Source: Bacteroidota bacterium (GTDB taxonomy: Bacteria > Bacteroidota > Bacteroidia > Cytophagales > Thermoflexibacteraceae). From it: a DNA stretch of 33,407 nucleotides. Shown piece by piece: positions 23,975-32,531 of the stretch (positions are counted from its first letter, which is position 1; each line of letters opens with the position of its first letter). The position numbers were made by a program, and so were the translations under genes. Where the stretch lies: NCBI GenBank assembly GCA_004292785.1, contig RDXG01000207.1, positions 1 through 33,407 of the forward strand, in the 5' to 3' direction. The notes beneath the pieces are model-generated. The model was not told the origin of the DNA, ran no database searches, and saw only the letters and a program-made list of their open reading frames with translations.

Positions 23975-24351
23975 TTAACACTTTAGGCAGAAGAAAAACC
24001 TCTGTGGCAAGAATCTATTTGTCACCAGGTAGCGGAAAAATTACTGTTAATAAGAGAGAATTTGCAGAGTATTTTCCTTCAGAAATTTCGCGCATCGTCA
24101 TTAATCAACCTTTTGTTACTACTAAAACATTAGGTACTTATGACGTAAAAGTAAACGTAAGTGGAGGTGGTTCTACAGGGCAAGCAGAAGCTATTCGTTT
24201 AGCTATTTCTAGAGCTTTGTGTGAAATTAGCCCAGAAAACAGACCACCGTTAAAAGTGGAAGGTTATCTTACTCGTGATCCGAGAATGGTGGAACGTAAA
24301 AAATACGGCAGACGTAAAGCTCGTAGAAGATTCCAGTTCTCTAAACGTTAA
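23965..24351 (+). CDS. rpsI: 30S ribosomal protein S9
   Basis: S9 belongs to the small-subunit head, and its basic tail reaches the P-site tRNA. The 128-aa protein starts [19 protein letters not shown] (family opening), has [17 protein letters not shown], the central [19 protein letters not shown] segment, and ends in the diagnostic basic tail [13 protein letters not shown]. The start overlaps the end of rplM by 10 nt. rpsB follows after 63 nt, probably in the same transcript. Confidence 0.96.
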   Translation: MEIINTLGRRKTSVARIYLSPGSGKITVNKREFAEYFPSEISRIVINQPFVTTKTLGTYDVKVNVSGGGSTGQAEAIRLAISRALCEISPENRPPLKVEGYLTRDPRMVERKKYGRRKARRRFQFSKR

Positions 24352-24414
24352 TTTCTGTTTTTTTAGAAACTTTATGTTTTTAAGGAAATACACACTCTCT
24401 AACAAAGTATTAAA

Positions 24415-25224
24415 ATGGCTAATTTAGAATATAAAGATTTGCTAAACGCAGGTGTTCATTTTGGGCATTTGCGAAGAAAGTGGAATCCAAAAATGGCTCC
24501 CTATATTTTTATGGAGCGCAATGATATTCACATCATTGACTTAAACAAAACCTTAGCTTGCTTGGAAAAGGCAAGTGAGGCGATCAAAAAAATTGTACGT
24601 TCTGGTAGAAAAATCATGTTCGTTGCGACCAAAAAACAAGCCAAAGAGTTTGTTTCGGAAGAAGCGCGTCGTTTGAAAATGCCTTACGTAACAGAACGTT
24701 GGTTGGGCGGTATGCTTACTAATTTTGCAACGATCAGAAAATCATTGAAAAAATTGGCGGGCATCGAGAAATTGATGAAAGAAGAAGCCTACAAAAGTTT
24801 AGCAAAAAAAGAACGCTTAATGAAAATGCGTGAAAAAGCTAAATTGGAGAAAATTTTGGGCGGTATTTCTGACCAAACTCGTCTTCCTGCGGCTTTGTTT
24901 ATTGTTGACGTAAAACGCGAACACATTGCTATCAAAGAAGCACAGCGCTTAAATATTCCTATTTTTGCGATGGTAGACACAAATTCTGATCCTACTCTGG
25001 TAGATTTTCCTATACCTGCTAATGATGATGCTTTCAAATCTATTTCTTTGATTATGGGAGCTATCGGCAAAGCTATTGACGAAGCAGGAATGGAAAGAAA
25101 AAATGAAAAAGACACTGTTAAACTCAAAGAAGAAGAGGACTTTAAAAGAGGAGTTGACGAGGGCAGTGAATCTGATTCTAGTAAAAAATCAAAAAGAACA
25201 GATTCTGCTATTGATGAAGACTAA
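24415..25224 (+). CDS. rpsB: 30S ribosomal protein S2
   Basis: S2 binds the small subunit between head and body. Family segments are clear: [19 protein letters not shown] (9-27), [65 protein letters not shown] and [20 protein letters not shown]. The protein has 269 residues; about 35 at the end form a strongly charged, Glu/Lys/Ser-rich tail (from about [15 protein letters not shown]) of the kind seen in some Bacteroidota S2. tsf, which usually follows rpsB, is absent here: an intrinsic terminator and an ABC ATPase gene come instead. Confidence 0.96.
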   Translation: MANLEYKDLLNAGVHFGHLRRKWNPKMAPYIFMERNDIHIIDLNKTLACLEKASEAIKKIVRSGRKIMFVATKKQAKEFVSEEARRLKMPYVTERWLGGMLTNFATIRKSLKKLAGIEKLMKEEAYKSLAKKERLMKMREKAKLEKILGGISDQTRLPAALFIVDVKREHIAIKEAQRLNIPIFAMVDTNSDPTLVDFPIPANDDAFKSISLIMGAIGKAIDEAGMERKNEKDTVKLKEEEDFKRGVDEGSESDSSKKSKRTDSAIDED

Positions 25225-25247
25225 GTTATTTTCATAAATTTGTTCTA

Positions 25248-25279
25248 AACTTCTAGAATCTATAAAGATTTTAGAAGTT
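25248..25279 (+). terminator. Intrinsic terminator after rpsB
   Basis: AACTTCTAGAATC (25248-25260) and GATTTTAGAAGTT (25267-25279) form a 13-bp stem with one mismatch and a 6-nt loop, followed directly by a run of T. It starts 23 bp after the rpsB stop codon. Confidence 0.85.
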
Positions 25280-25316
25280 TTTTTTATTTTTGTCTTTCAC
25301 TAAATAATTATTTCCC

Positions 25317-26216
25317 TTGAATATCTTAGAAATCCAAAAAGTAAGCAAAAACTACTCTGGGCATATTGCTTTGTCAGAAGTAAGTTTAAATATTCCTGAA
25401 AAATCTATTTTTGGGTTATTAGGACCTAATGGAGCAGGCAAAACTTCTTTAATTCGTATTATTACCCAAATAACTGCTGCGGATAGTGGGCAAGTATATT
25501 TTGGAGGTGAATTATTACAAAGGGAACACATTTCGCAAATTGGCTATCTTCCAGAAGAAAGAGGGCTTTATAAAAAAATGCAAGTGGGCGAACAACTCAT
25601 GTATTTGGCGCAACTTAAAGGAATGTCTGCCACAGAAGCCAAACAAAAATTAAAACTATGGTTTGAAAAATTTGAGATTGTAAGTTGGTGGAAAAAGAAT
25701 ATAGAAGACTTGTCTAAGGGTATGCAACAAAAAGTGCAATTTATTGCAACAGTTTTACATCAGCCTAGATTAATTATTTTAGATGAACCTTTCTCTGGCT
25801 TTGATCCAATCAATGCAAATTTGATTAAAGACGAAATTTTGGAACTTAAAAAACAAGGAAGCACCATTATTTTTTCTACACACCGCATGGAATCAGTAGA
25901 GGAACTTTGCGATTATATTGCATTGATTAATCAGGCTAGAAAGATTTTAGACGGAAAGAAAAATGATATAAAAAATGCTTACAAAGATAATATTTATCTT
26001 GTAGAAACAGAATCAGAGTTGCTTGGTAATGATACTTTTCAAGTCTTAAAAACTGAATCACTTGACGAAGTGAATAAAAACACAGTCAAACTTATTCAAG
26101 GAAACAGTAGCCATTTGATTCAAGAAGTTTTGAAACAAACAGCCATTATTTCTTTTAAGGAATATGTACCAAGTATCAATGAGATATTTATTTCCAAAGT
26201 AGGTAAAACAGAGTAA
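25317..26216 (+). CDS. ABC transporter ATP-binding protein, orphan
   Basis: This is the ATPase subunit of an ABC exporter-like transporter (NatA-like group). The start is TTG at 25317, because MNILEIQKVSKNYSG is the family opening and no ATG lies near. Walker A is GPNGAGKT (36-43), the Q-loop region reads GYLPEERGLY, the signature is LSKGMQQ (132-138), Walker B is LIILDEP (152-158) and the switch His is H189 (STHRMES). The C-terminal 90 residues match the accessory domain often seen in this group. A membrane permease gene usually follows, but here the stop codon abuts the stop codon of the convergent SiaC gene (26216/26217) with no gap. The permease must be encoded elsewhere. Confidence 0.9.
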   Translation: MNILEIQKVSKNYSGHIALSEVSLNIPEKSIFGLLGPNGAGKTSLIRIITQITAADSGQVYFGGELLQREHISQIGYLPEERGLYKKMQVGEQLMYLAQLKGMSATEAKQKLKLWFEKFEIVSWWKKNIEDLSKGMQQKVQFIATVLHQPRLIILDEPFSGFDPINANLIKDEILELKKQGSTIIFSTHRMESVEELCDYIALINQARKILDGKKNDIKNAYKDNIYLVETESELLGNDTFQVLKTESLDEVNKNTVKLIQGNSSHLIQEVLKQTAIISFKEYVPSINEIFISKVGKTE

Positions 26217-26609
26217 TTAATTCTCATATTCTACTAAATTCATAGGAAACCCAGATTCTTCTATAAAGTCTTCTGCTTCCATTTGAAGTTCGTCATCGTC
26301 TGGATTTGGGTATAACCAATTAATGGTTATTTGTTTTCCGCTATCTTTGTGTTTCTTTAATAATTTTATCATTTCTAAAATAGCCCTAGAAGAACTCGTA
26401 TTAAAATAAGTGAGTTGAAAAGACAAATCAAGGCTTTGTCCTCCTTCGGAAAAATAATTATTAAGCCATTTCATCAAATTATTATAGAAGTCAAAGGACT
26501 CTTCAAGGTAAGATTCTCCTTGAATCAAACATTCTCCTGTATTGGCATCAAAACTAACATAAGGAGTAAAGTAAGTATTACTAACACCTTTGATTAATAA
26601 GTTCTGCAT
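26217..26609 (-). CDS. SiaC family (DUF1987) regulatory phosphoprotein
   Basis: SiaC-type proteins resemble anti-sigma-factor antagonists: phosphorylation by a SiaB-type kinase and dephosphorylation by a SiaA-type PP2C phosphatase decide which partner they bind (a diguanylate cyclase in Pseudomonas aeruginosa). The 130-aa length is typical. The family pattern is visible in TPYVSFDANTGECLIQGESY (15-34), YNNLMKWLNNYF and LSFQLTYFNTSSSRAILEM (63-80 region). T71 in YFNTSSS corresponds to the phosphorylated Thr of P. aeruginosa SiaC (T68). The gene lies 21 nt after the 957-aa SpoIIE phosphatase, so phosphatase and likely substrate are co-expressed. No SiaB kinase or GGDEF gene lies in the window; the output partner is unknown. 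Confidence 0.88.
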   Translation of the reverse strand: MQNLLIKGVSNTYFTPYVSFDANTGECLIQGESYLEESFDFYNNLMKWLNNYFSEGGQSLDLSFQLTYFNTSSSRAILEMIKLLKKHKDSGKQITINWLYPNPDDDELQMEAEDFIEESGFPMNLVEYEN

Positions 26610-26630
26610 TTGATTAAAAATTTATTCGTT

Positions 26631-29504
26631 TTAAAGTTTTACACAAATTAAAGTAATATCATCACGTTGCTCTTCGTCTTGTTGGTGGTTTTCCAATGCA
26701 CTAACAAAAATTTGCTCTTGTTCATTGACAGAAAGTTCATGAGATTTCATGATTAAGGCTTTTAAATTTGTGCTTCCAAAGCTTCTTCTTTCTGCATTAC
26801 ATTGATCTGTAAATCCGTCAGAGGACATATAAATTGAGTCGCCTTTATTCAAAACGAACTGTTGATTTGTATAATTTCTGGTCTCTTCAGCCGTGGCTCC
26901 GCCAATTACCTTGCGATCTCCTTGAAGTTCCACAAGTTTATGATTAACAACAGCGTAGAACTTATTTTTGGCTCCTGCATGAGTAAGCCTAAATTCTCCT
27001 GATTCAAGAGGTTCTATCAAGCAAAAACCCAAATCCATACCGTCATTATTTGCTCCCTCGTTTTGACTCAATTTTTTTCTTACCCCCAGATGTAATTCGT
27101 TCAAAATGAGTGCTGGCTGAATTATTTTGCGTTCATTAATAATTTCATTCAAAATACTATTTCCTACCATAGACATAAAAGCTCCCGGTACTCCATGACC
27201 TGTGCAATCAATTACCGAAACCAAAGACTTATCTCCATGTTTAGAAATCCAATAAAAATCGCCTGAAACAATGTCTTTAGGTCTATAAATTAAAAAACTT
27301 TCAGGAAAGATACTTTTTCTTTGTGATGGTGTAGGCAAAATTGCAGATTGTATGCGTTCAGCATAACGAATACTTTGCGTTACTTTCAAATTTTGAGCCT
27401 GTAACTGATTTCTCTGTTTTTCTAAGGCTTCTTGTGTGGTTTGCAACTCTTCCATGTTTTGGCGCAATTCCTCATCACTTGATTGCAACTCTTCATTTTT
27501 TTGTTTGATAATGTTTTGATCGGCTTTTATTTTTTCAAGTGCTTTTTGCAAAACAGCTTCGTTGGCTACAATTTTAGCATTTATTTTTTCTAACTGCACA
27601 TTTGCCTTTTGAAGTTCTCCTTGTTTGCTTTCCATTTGCTCTTGTGTGGTTTGCAACTCTTCCATATTTTGGCGCAACTCCTCCTCATTAGATTGCAACT
27701 CCTCGTTTTTTCTCTTAATTTCTAACTGTTGAGTTTGCAATAATTTATTTGCTTTATTTCTCTGAAATAAGACAAATAAAATTAACAAAACAAATAAACC
27801 TGCTGCAACAATGGCAATCATGAAATATTTTCTTGTTGCTTCATCTTCTTCGCTTTTGAGTTTTAACATTTCCTCATTGGTTTTGCGAATTTCGTTTTCT
27901 TGTTCCAACAACTTGATTTTTTGTTGGCGTTCATTACTTTCTGCCTCTTTTTGTTTGTCTTTAATTGCGCTAATTTGTTGAGCTTGCTGCATGGCTTGAA
28001 TTTGCTTGTTTTTTTGTTCTGCTTGCAAACTTTGCTGCGCAAGCGCTAAGGCTTGTGAGAATCGTTCTTTTTCGAGTTTCTCTGCCTTTAATTTAGATTC
28101 TTGTAAATCTTTGTCTTGTTTGAGTAAAGCCAGTTCTTGATTTTTTTTATCAGCTTCCAAATTTAGCTGTTTCAATGTTAAGGCTTGTTTTTCCTTATCT
28201 GCAATAAGAAGTTTAAACTCACCTTCTTTTTGTTCTGCATTAAGTTGATTTTGTGCCAAACGAGCTTCTTCTGCCTTTTGCTCTTTTTCTATTTCTTCTT
28301 TCAAATCGCTGTGCATTTTGTAATATTTTTGCGATTCTTTAAAGTCATTTTCGCGTTCATAAATTGCGGACAAAATTCTATAACTTTCTTGCAAAACATT
28401 TTTTAATTTATTTGGTTCAGCGATCTCTATGGCTTTCTGGATACTTGCCATAGCTCGATCGTTGTTTCCATTGATGTAATGATTAGCTCCAATAAAATTA
28501 TTAACATTTGCAATTCCCTCAGGTTTACCATCTTTTTCGCTTACTCTCAATGCTTCGTCATAATAAGATTGTGCATTTTTGTAATCGTTTAAGTTGGTAT
28601 AAGCAACACCAATATTGGTCAAAATAACCACATTTTTTTTTGCATTTGAAGACTGATTATATGCTTTTTTAAATAAATCCAAAGATTGTTGAAAATATTG
28701 CAAAGACTTATTTACATCTTTTTTCTTTTTGTAAATGTAACCAATATTGTTATTGGTATGGGCAGCTCCCACCAAATCTTTAAGTTCGTTGTCAATTTCT
28801 AATTTTGCAAGAGAACTATTGATCGCATCATCATATTTGCCGTTTGCTTCATGAATGATAGAAATTCTGTGCAAAACGTCAGCCATTTCTTTTTTACTTC
28901 CTTGTTTTTTATAAATATCAAGCAGTAAATTATAGTTTTGAACAGCATTAGGAAAGTCATTAATTTGGAAATAAGCATTGGCAATATATTTTAAAGAAGT
29001 TGCAATTCCTTCTTTATTTCCGATTTTTTGTTCTATTTCATTGGCTTGTTTGAAGTATTTGATCGCTTTTTCATAAATTTTCCAATTTTGGTAAAGCAAA
29101 CCAATTTCATAATAATTTTCAGCTAAACGTTTTTGATCACTTGTAGATTCGTAAAGTATGGTAGATTGCAAATAATTATTGAGCGCGGAAGGAAAATCAC
29201 GTTTGAGTTCGTATGCTTTTCCTATCAGAAAAAAACTTTTTCCTTTGCTATCATTTCCGTTGAACTTATTTGCTATTTCTGTGGCTTGTTGCGAATAAGC
29301 AATAGCCTTGTCATAATCTTTTAATAAAATTTCTTCTTGAGCTATCTGATTTAGTAAGGAAGCTTTTTGAATATCATCTGTAGTTTGTTGGAGTTTGTTG
29401 ATCAAATTTCCAACCTTATCTTGGGCATAAACATCCGAAAAGCCACAAAATAGACTTGTAATCAGTAATATTCGAAAGTAAAAAGATATTTTCTTCATAA
29501 TCAT
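26631..29504 (-). CDS. TPR-coiled-coil-SpoIIE (PP2C-type) phosphatase, SiaA-like role
   Basis: This large inner-membrane signalling phosphatase probably acts on the SiaC protein encoded next to it. Parts in order: signal peptide (about 1-28, ending VYAQ), eight or so TPR repeats (about 45-400; for example ENYYEIGLLYQNWKIYEKAI), a long coiled coil (402-555), one membrane helix (560-581), a second coiled coil (585-710) and the SpoIIE domain (about 712-957). Metal aspartates are D749 (DIVSGDFYW), D766 (IDCTGHG), D896 (SSDGFTDQ) and D949 (QRDDI). The second coiled coil contains a 25-residue segment twice, starting at residues 599 and 669. TPRs are predicted periplasmic. Two close ATG codons (29504, 29498) are both possible starts. 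SiaA of Pseudomonas uses HAMP and other sensor parts; here TPRs replace them. Confidence 0.92.
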   Translation of the reverse strand: MIMKKISFYFRILLITSLFCGFSDVYAQDKVGNLINKLQQTTDDIQKASLLNQIAQEEILLKDYDKAIAYSQQATEIANKFNGNDSKGKSFFLIGKAYELKRDFPSALNNYLQSTILYESTSDQKRLAENYYEIGLLYQNWKIYEKAIKYFKQANEIEQKIGNKEGIATSLKYIANAYFQINDFPNAVQNYNLLLDIYKKQGSKKEMADVLHRISIIHEANGKYDDAINSSLAKLEIDNELKDLVGAAHTNNNIGYIYKKKKDVNKSLQYFQQSLDLFKKAYNQSSNAKKNVVILTNIGVAYTNLNDYKNAQSYYDEALRVSEKDGKPEGIANVNNFIGANHYINGNNDRAMASIQKAIEIAEPNKLKNVLQESYRILSAIYERENDFKESQKYYKMHSDLKEEIEKEQKAEEARLAQNQLNAEQKEGEFKLLIADKEKQALTLKQLNLEADKKNQELALLKQDKDLQESKLKAEKLEKERFSQALALAQQSLQAEQKNKQIQAMQQAQQISAIKDKQKEAESNERQQKIKLLEQENEIRKTNEEMLKLKSEEDEATRKYFMIAIVAAGLFVLLILFVLFQRNKANKLLQTQQLEIKRKNEELQSNEEELRQNMEELQTTQEQMESKQGELQKANVQLEKINAKIVANEAVLQKALEKIKADQNIIKQKNEELQSSDEELRQNMEELQTTQEALEKQRNQLQAQNLKVTQSIRYAERIQSAILPTPSQRKSIFPESFLIYRPKDIVSGDFYWISKHGDKSLVSVIDCTGHGVPGAFMSMVGNSILNEIINERKIIQPALILNELHLGVRKKLSQNEGANNDGMDLGFCLIEPLESGEFRLTHAGAKNKFYAVVNHKLVELQGDRKVIGGATAEETRNYTNQQFVLNKGDSIYMSSDGFTDQCNAERRSFGSTNLKALIMKSHELSVNEQEQIFVSALENHQQDEEQRDDITLICVKL
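27431..27716 (-). repeat. Internal direct repeat in the SpoIIE protein gene
   Basis: Segments starting at 27431 and 27641 share a 25-bp exact stretch and about 70 bp of high similarity, 210 bp (70 codons) apart. They encode the two NEELQS.EELRQNMEELQTTQE coiled-coil copies. Confidence 0.8.
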
Positions 29505-29700
29505 TAAAAGATAAACCTAGAAATATTTAAAAGTTGAACCCTTACATAGTTTACAAAAGTTCAAAAAAAAAAGATTAAATGCAACTAAAACCGAAAATTA
29601 TTTAATGATAAATAAAAAAGTTCTTAGAAAAAAAATCTACATTCAAAAATATATTATTTTTTACCAAACATCATGCCTAAAAATTAAAATTATTCAAAAA

Positions 29701-29746
29701 ATAAATTAAAGTTTTCCAATTTTTTAATTGAGAAAACTCTAATTTA
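29701..29746. terminator. Hairpin downstream of the PLP-decarboxylase gene
   Basis: Arms of about 21 bp (29701-29721 and about 29725-29746) pair with one mismatch and a one-base bulge around TTTT. It begins 11 bp after the stop codon of the decarboxylase gene. The stem is AT-rich and no clear T-run follows on the minus strand. Confidence 0.55.
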
Positions 29747-29757
29747 TCTGTTGCTAA

Positions 29758-31116
29758 TTATAACTCATTGGAAACCTGCCTTACTCTATCAAAAAAAATA
29801 TCTATATCTTCATTTTCTAAGTCAGGATTGACACAAGCCATTCTTACAAAAGTTTTTCCTCTGGCTGTGCCATAACTTACTTTTGCAAGTCCTTGTTTAT
29901 GAAGTAGATCGCAAATTTTTTGGTTGGATTTTCCTTTGACTTGAAAACAAACCGTTACCGATTCAGGCTCTTGAATAAGTTGCAGATTGGGGTCTTTTTT
30001 GATGATCGAAACTGCATATTGCGCAAGTTCGAACAAGCGATTGATCCTTTTTTCGTAGCCTTTGTGTCCGTAAAACTTCCAAGCCGACCAAACTTTGAGG
30101 GCATCATTTCTGCGACCACATTGAATAGAACGCAAACCAGGATTATAATCGTCTTCGTCGGCTTGAAACAAATAACTTGCTTTTTCAGAAATATGTCGTT
30201 TCAACATAAATTTGTTTCTGAACAAAATCACAGAAGCAGTTAACGGAACGCACATCATTTTGTGAGCATTCCAACTAAAAGAATCGGATTTTTCAGCACC
30301 TTTCAACAGTTTTTTATACTTTTTGCTCAAAGCCACACTTCCGCCTAAAGCTCCGTCCACATGAAACCAAATATCAAATTCTTTGGCAATATCTGCAATT
30401 TCGTCAAAAGGATCGAAAGCTCCCAAAACCGTAGTTCCCGCAGTAGCATTGATCATGAACGGAACAGAACCTTCGTTTTTGTCCTTAATAATTTGGTTTC
30501 TAAGGGCATTGATGTCCATTTTGCCAAATTTATCACTGGCAATGTTTTTGACATTATTTCTGCCCATGCCAATCATTCCCGCATTTTTTGGGATCGAATA
30601 ATGCCCTTCTATGGAAGTGTAAAGCGTCATTTTTTTCCCGCTAAATCCTAAATCTTTAATATTCGGGTCTTTTTCGTTGCGAGCAGCAATCATAGCAATC
30701 ATATTTGTCATTGAACCTCCTGGTGCAAAAGTGCCATCTCCACCTTCGTAGCCTACTTTTCTAAGCATTTGAGAAACTACTTCTTTTTCTAACAAAATCT
30801 GCGCACCGCCAACTTTATAGGTGTACATCGAATTGTTCATGATAGAAGCCAAAATTTCTCCGCTTATAGCGATCGAGTTTCTGCCGCCAAAAAGTTGATT
30901 AAAAAAAGAACGACTACCCGTTTTTGGGGTTGCCAAAACTATTTTTTCAAGGCTTTCGAAAAATATATTTTCTGAAACACCTTCAGAATTAATGTTTATG
31001 TCTAAGTCTTTTGATAAATCTTGTGGACTTTTGTAAGTCAAAACAGGATTTTTTTTGTCTTCTTCAAGAAAATACTCGGCAATCTGAAAGGTTTTTTTCA
31101 GTATATCCAGATTCAT
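29758..31116 (-). CDS. PLP-dependent group II amino acid decarboxylase
   Basis: It removes the alpha-carboxyl group of an amino acid with pyridoxal phosphate. Group II signatures are present: RSFFNQLFGG (69-78), substrate-pocket residues near MYTYKVGG, FAPGGSMTNMIAM (130-142), the cofactor-stacking H172 (SIEGHYS), INATAGTTVLGAFDPF (222-237), D254 (FHVDGALGG) and the PLP-binding Lys286 in SWNAHKMM. The FFNQLFGG motif and length (452 aa) point to the glutamate/aspartate/cysteine-sulfinate branch more than to aromatic amino acids, but the exact substrate cannot be fixed. It stands alone, between an AT-rich hairpin and a 244-bp gap. The 29505-29757 gap holds only that hairpin. Confidence 0.88.
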   Translation of the reverse strand: MNLDILKKTFQIAEYFLEEDKKNPVLTYKSPQDLSKDLDININSEGVSENIFFESLEKIVLATPKTGSRSFFNQLFGGRNSIAISGEILASIMNNSMYTYKVGGAQILLEKEVVSQMLRKVGYEGGDGTFAPGGSMTNMIAMIAARNEKDPNIKDLGFSGKKMTLYTSIEGHYSIPKNAGMIGMGRNNVKNIASDKFGKMDINALRNQIIKDKNEGSVPFMINATAGTTVLGAFDPFDEIADIAKEFDIWFHVDGALGGSVALSKKYKKLLKGAEKSDSFSWNAHKMMCVPLTASVILFRNKFMLKRHISEKASYLFQADEDDYNPGLRSIQCGRRNDALKVWSAWKFYGHKGYEKRINRLFELAQYAVSIIKKDPNLQLIQEPESVTVCFQVKGKSNQKICDLLHKQGLAKVSYGTARGKTFVRMACVNPDLENEDIDIFFDRVRQVSNEL

Positions 31117-31332
31117 TGGTTTTAAGGCTTTTGGGGTTGTTTGCTTTTTTTCAAACTCCTTGTATATACTTATAATATATCAATTATGTTTCAAAAAGAG
31201 AATTAAACAAAAATTTCACAAATATACGTGATCAATTTGTTGAAAAACTAAAAATTTGAAGTATTGATTTATTTTTATGAAAAATAAATACACGTTTTTT
31301 GCAAAAAAGAACAAAAAGAACGATAAAAATAG

Positions 31333-31340
31333 TAGTTTTG
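31333..31340 (+). promoter_or_regulatory. Candidate -7 box for the GT9 gene
   Basis: TAGTTTTG matches TAnnTTTG and ends 20 nt before the ATG at 31361, the same distance as in the sigma-factor gene. No TTTG lies 20 nt upstream. It supports the start at 31361 over the ATG at 31277. Confidence 0.4.
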
Positions 31341-31360
31341 GGCTGTTTTTAAGAAAATCC

Positions 31361-32347
31361 ATGCAAAAAATTCTTGTTATTCAAACCGCTTTTATTGGTG
31401 ATGCTATTTTGGCAACGCCTGTTTTAGAAAAATTGCACCAATTTTATCCGAAAGCACAGCTCGATTTTTTGATCAGAAAAGGAAACGAATCTTTATTTGG
31501 CGAACACCCTTTTCTAAGAAAACTCATGATTTGGGACAAAAATAAAGGCAAATATAAAAATTTATGGAACATATTAACTCAAATTAGGTCAGAAAAATAC
31601 GATTTAGTCATAAATTTGCAAAGATTTTTGGCAACAGGCATTTTAACAGCTTTTTCAGGAGCAAAACAAAAAATTGGATTTAGTAAAAATCCACTTTCTT
31701 GGACTTTCGACAAACATTTTGCTCATGAATTGGGAAACGGCACGCATGAAGTTGCACGAAATTTAAGTTTAATTTCGCATCTGACCGACTCTAAGCAAAT
31801 TAGACCTGCTTTGTATCCAAGCACCAAAGATTATGAACTCACGCAAAAGCTAAAAAGTGAGGCTTATTTATGTCTTGCGCCTACTTCGGTTTGGTTTACC
31901 AAGCAGTTTCCTACGGAAAAATGGGTCGAATTTTTGCAAAAACAAAATTTTGAAGGAAATATTTATTTGTTAGGCGCAAAAACAGATCGAGAAACTTGTG
32001 AACAAATTTTACAAAAATCAGGCAAAAAAAACATCATAAATTTGGCAGGAGAACTTAATTTGTTGCAATCTACGGCATTAATGAAAGATGCAATCATGAA
32101 TTTTGTGAATGATTCTGCACCCATGCATTTGGCTTCTTCGGTCAATGCGAATACTTGTGCAATTTTTTGTTCAACCATCAAAGAGTTTGGATTTTATCCT
32201 CTTTCCGAAAATGCTACAATTATTGAATATGCACAAAAACTATCTTGTCGTCCTTGCGGAATTCACGGACATCAGGCTTGTCCCGAAAAACATTTTACTT
32301 GTGGTTTTGGCATTGAAGTAAGTAAAATGATTGATTTAATAAAATAA
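31361..32347 (+). CDS. Glycosyltransferase family 9, heptosyltransferase-like
   Basis: GT9 enzymes add heptose or a similar sugar to the lipopolysaccharide core at the inner face of the inner membrane. The start at 31361 (MQKILVIQTAFIGDAILATP) is the family opening, with GDAILATP as the nucleotide-sugar loop; the 28 upstream in-frame codons are basic and overlap a likely -7 box. The GT-B C-terminal half shows LCLAPTSVWFTKQFP (family CPGSAWPTKRWP-like segment), GEL-LLQSTALMKDA and NFVNDSAPMHLASSV, the donor-binding motif. The last 50 residues contain a cysteine cluster (CRPCG..HQACPEKHFTCG), as in other Bacteroidota members. The length is 328 aa. No LPS cluster is adjacent. Confidence 0.88.
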   Translation: MQKILVIQTAFIGDAILATPVLEKLHQFYPKAQLDFLIRKGNESLFGEHPFLRKLMIWDKNKGKYKNLWNILTQIRSEKYDLVINLQRFLATGILTAFSGAKQKIGFSKNPLSWTFDKHFAHELGNGTHEVARNLSLISHLTDSKQIRPALYPSTKDYELTQKLKSEAYLCLAPTSVWFTKQFPTEKWVEFLQKQNFEGNIYLLGAKTDRETCEQILQKSGKKNIINLAGELNLLQSTALMKDAIMNFVNDSAPMHLASSVNANTCAIFCSTIKEFGFYPLSENATIIEYAQKLSCRPCGIHGHQACPEKHFTCGFGIEVSKMIDLIK

Positions 32348-32478
32348 AATAGAATTTACCAAAATTTAACTTGCTTTTGAAAGAATAAAGTCTAATCTTT
32401 GAATTATGGTTGTAACAACAATTTCATTGGTAGCAAAAAACACTTTGTTTAATTATTTCAAAAAAATATTCAACAAAA

Positions 32479-32510
32479 TTTGTTTTTTTGTTTAATGTTA
32501 TTTACCTTTG
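32479..32510 (+). promoter_or_regulatory. Predicted promoter of the ECF sigma gene
   Basis: TTTG (32479-32482), 20-nt spacer, TACCTTTG (32503-32510): a full match to the Bacteroidota promoter. The ATG at 32532 lies 21 nt after it. The in-frame TTG at 32508 falls inside the -7 box and so cannot be the start. Confidence 0.65.
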
Positions 32511-32531
32511 CTTAAACAAAATCATAAAGTT

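Noticed and set aside
29505-29757. Search for a tRNA or small gene in the gap before the phosphatase gene
   Set aside because: Only very AT-rich DNA and the hairpin at 29701-29746; no cloverleaf or convincing short frame.
31277-31360. Upstream start for the GT9 gene
   Set aside because: Lys-rich leader, overlaps a -7-like box; the family opening MQKILVIQTAFIGD is at 31361.
32508-32531. TTG start for the sigma factor
   Set aside because: The TTG is inside the predicted -7 box, so it would not be transcribed.
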